From NCBI RefSeq assembly GCF_002056295.1, contig NZ_CP020100.1, forward strand, positions 3,619,501 to 3,683,500: a stretch of 64,000 nucleotides of DNA, in the 5' to 3' direction. Positions 62,712-64,000 of this stretch are shown in pieces. Position 1 is the first letter of the stretch; the number at the start of each line of letters is the position of its first letter. Position numbers and translations under genes: made by a program. The notes below the pieces were generated by a model that saw only the letters and a list, made by a program, of their open reading frames with translations, ran no database searches and was not told the origin of the DNA. The DNA is from Halopseudomonas phragmitis. Its GTDB lineage: Bacteria > Pseudomonadota > Gammaproteobacteria > Pseudomonadales > Pseudomonadaceae.

Positions 62712-63781
62712 CACTGCATATTCAGGCCCTGCTGCGCCATGGCGATGACTTTCAGTTGCAGGTCGATACCGAGCTGCCGTTGCAGGGTGTCACCGCGTTA
62801 TTCGGCCGCTCGGGCTGCGGCAAGACCACGCTGCTGCGGATCATTGCCGGGCTGGAGCGGGTGCCGGGTGCCACACTGCGGTTTGGCGAGCAGATCTGGC
62901 AGCAGGGACGCAGTTTTGTGCCGCTGCACCGGCGCCGCATCGGTCTGGTCTTTCAGGAAGACAGCCTGCTGCCGCACCTGTCGGCGCGTGACAACTTGCT
63001 GTATGGCTACCGGCGTACCCCCGCGGCCCTGCGCCGGCTGCATCCCCCCGAGGTGTGCGCCATGCTGGATATTGAAGGCCTGCTCGAACGGCGGATCGAC
63101 CAGCTTTCCGGCGGCCAGCGCCAGCGATTTGCCTTGGGGCGGGCGCTGCTGATCAGCCCGCAGCTGCTGTTGCTCGATGAGCCGCTGTCTGCGCTGGACA
63201 CCCAGACCAAGCGGGAAATCATGCCGTTTCTCTCACGCATGGCGGCGCAGTCCGGGGTGCCGATCATCATGGTGACCCATGCTCCGGACGAGGTGGAGCG
63301 GCTGGCCGACCGCATCGTGTTCATGCGCGACGGCCGGATCGAATGTATTGAGTCGCTGGGCGCCGCCCTGGCCCGGCACGACTCGCCGTTGTTTGCCGAT
63401 GAAGGGGCCGCCAGTGTTCTGCACGGCGTGCTGGGTGAAGCCGCGGCCGATGGTCTGCGGCCCTTCGGCCCGGCCGAGGCGCGCCTGTGGCTTTCAGCGG
63501 CGGCTTCGGGGGCAGACACACGCCCGCAACGCCTGCAGATACGTGCTCAGGATGTCAGCCTGGCGCTTGATGACCCGCAACGCATCAGCATTCAGAATCA
63601 CCTGAAAGTCACCATCGAACGCATCGACCCGATCAAGCTCCAGCATGTTCTGGTGGCCTGCCGGACCGGCGACGGCCAACTGCTGCTGGCCGAAATTACC
63701 CGGCGGGCCACCCAGCAGCTGCAACTGGCCCCCGGGCAAAGCGTGTTCGCCCTGATCAAGTCGGTGGCGCTGCTGGAGTAA
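62708..63781 (+). CDS. modC: Molybdate ABC transporter ATPase
   Basis: 357 residues. Walker A GRSGCGKTT (about 33-41), signature LSGGQRQRFALGRAL (about 134-148), Walker B LLLLDEPLSALD and switch His in THAPDE; a C-terminal TOBE/MOP domain (about 290-357) binds molybdate for feedback. ATG overlaps modB by four bases. Confidence 0.93.
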   Translation: MTLHIQALLRHGDDFQLQVDTELPLQGVTALFGRSGCGKTTLLRIIAGLERVPGATLRFGEQIWQQGRSFVPLHRRRIGLVFQEDSLLPHLSARDNLLYGYRRTPAALRRLHPPEVCAMLDIEGLLERRIDQLSGGQRQRFALGRALLISPQLLLLDEPLSALDTQTKREIMPFLSRMAAQSGVPIIMVTHAPDEVERLADRIVFMRDGRIECIESLGAALARHDSPLFADEGAASVLHGVLGEAAADGLRPFGPAEARLWLSAAASGADTRPQRLQIRAQDVSLALDDPQRISIQNHLKVTIERIDPIKLQHVLVACRTGDGQLLLAEITRRATQQLQLAPGQSVFALIKSVALLE

Positions 63782-63789
63782 CGGGCCAA

Positions 63790-64000
63790 TTACTCCAGCA
63801 ACTCATTCAAGGCCCAGGTATCCAGAAATGCCGTAACGCGGGTGATCCTGCCCCCCTCCAGCACCATATGCCAGGCATAACTGTTGAGGTATTCCGATCC
63901 ATCGCTGGCCGTGGCGCGGCCATCCCATAGCACCACAACATTGTTGTCCTGAGCTATGACCTGCTTGACCTCTGGCGTTATCGGCGTCGCCAGACGGGCA
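63790..64000 (-). CDS. SnoaL-like/NTF2-fold protein, C-terminal part (partial)
   Basis: The last 70 codons lie in the window; the gene begins beyond the right edge. The visible part, with TPEVKQVIAQDNNVVVLWDG and EYLNSYAWHMVLEGGRITRV, fits the strand-rich C-terminal half of SnoaL/NTF2-like (ketosteroid isomerase-fold) proteins. Convergent with modC, eight bases between stops. Function not determinable. Confidence 0.68.
   Translation of the reverse strand, partial: ARLATPITPEVKQVIAQDNNVVVLWDGRATASDGSEYLNSYAWHMVLEGGRITRVTAFLDTWALNELLE

Overview
The window is about 61-62% GC, gene-dense, and reads as a chromosome segment of a Pseudomonadaceae bacterium (Pseudomonas/Halopseudomonas-like). The main support is a PQQ-dependent alcohol oxidation region whose gene content and order recall the P. 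aeruginosa exa/era/erb/erc region and the P. putida ped cluster, flanked by Pseudomonas-type REP repeats. The genus is inferred from gene content, not from a marker gene.

Layout. (1) 1-23.9 kb, alcohol oxidation and sensing: exaA (calcium-type quinoprotein alcohol dehydrogenase) divergent from the first codons of a probable cytochrome c550 gene; a pentapeptide-repeat protein; the EraSR two-component pair with a degenerate cupredoxin; a PQQ-associated ABC system (binding protein, beta-propeller, ATPase, permease); the regulator ErbR; NosP-NahK (FIST sensor plus hybrid kinase); a porin; PqqF; ErcS-like hybrid kinase and ErcA iron-type alcohol dehydrogenase; and a NosR-like flavin/Fe-S membrane protein. 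A recurring operator-like motif (about ACTAC-TT-GGTAG) lies before many of these genes and probably marks one regulon. (2) 24-35.7 kb, uptake and activation of an unidentified acyl substrate: acyl-CoA ligase, acyl-CoA dehydrogenase, LysR regulator, DUF1302/DUF1329 pair, two DUF202 proteins, a tripartite tricarboxylate-type transporter and a DapA-family aldolase. (3) 36-45 kb, mixed housekeeping and accessory genes: DUF1835 protein, CcoG, MocR-type regulator, an aldolase/symporter operon with LysR, an LRAT-domain protein behind two palindromic operators, and a CNNM/CBS membrane protein. (4) 45-49.3 kb, two tandem lipoprotein carboxylesterases sharing a nearly identical N-terminal half. (5) 49.6-55.1 kb, a self-contained selenocysteine island on the minus strand: thioredoxin-fold fusion protein, UGSC selenoprotein with an in-frame UGA at codon 94 and a convincing bacterial SECIS hairpin, then selA, selB and tRNA-Sec. 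(6) 55-64 kb: VOC protein, DUF3597 protein, metallo-beta-lactamase divergent from a Crp/Fnr regulator, YcaQ-like glycosylase, a single-domain ModE-like regulator, modABC behind a probable ModE box, and a truncated SnoaL-like gene at the edge.

The strongest discovery candidate is the selenocysteine island. The UGA-interrupted gene looks like two unrelated short ORFs to a standard gene finder, yet it is one 178-residue selenoprotein encoded beside its own decoding machinery. selD is not in the window. Second is the shared operator motif linking the alcohol oxidation genes.
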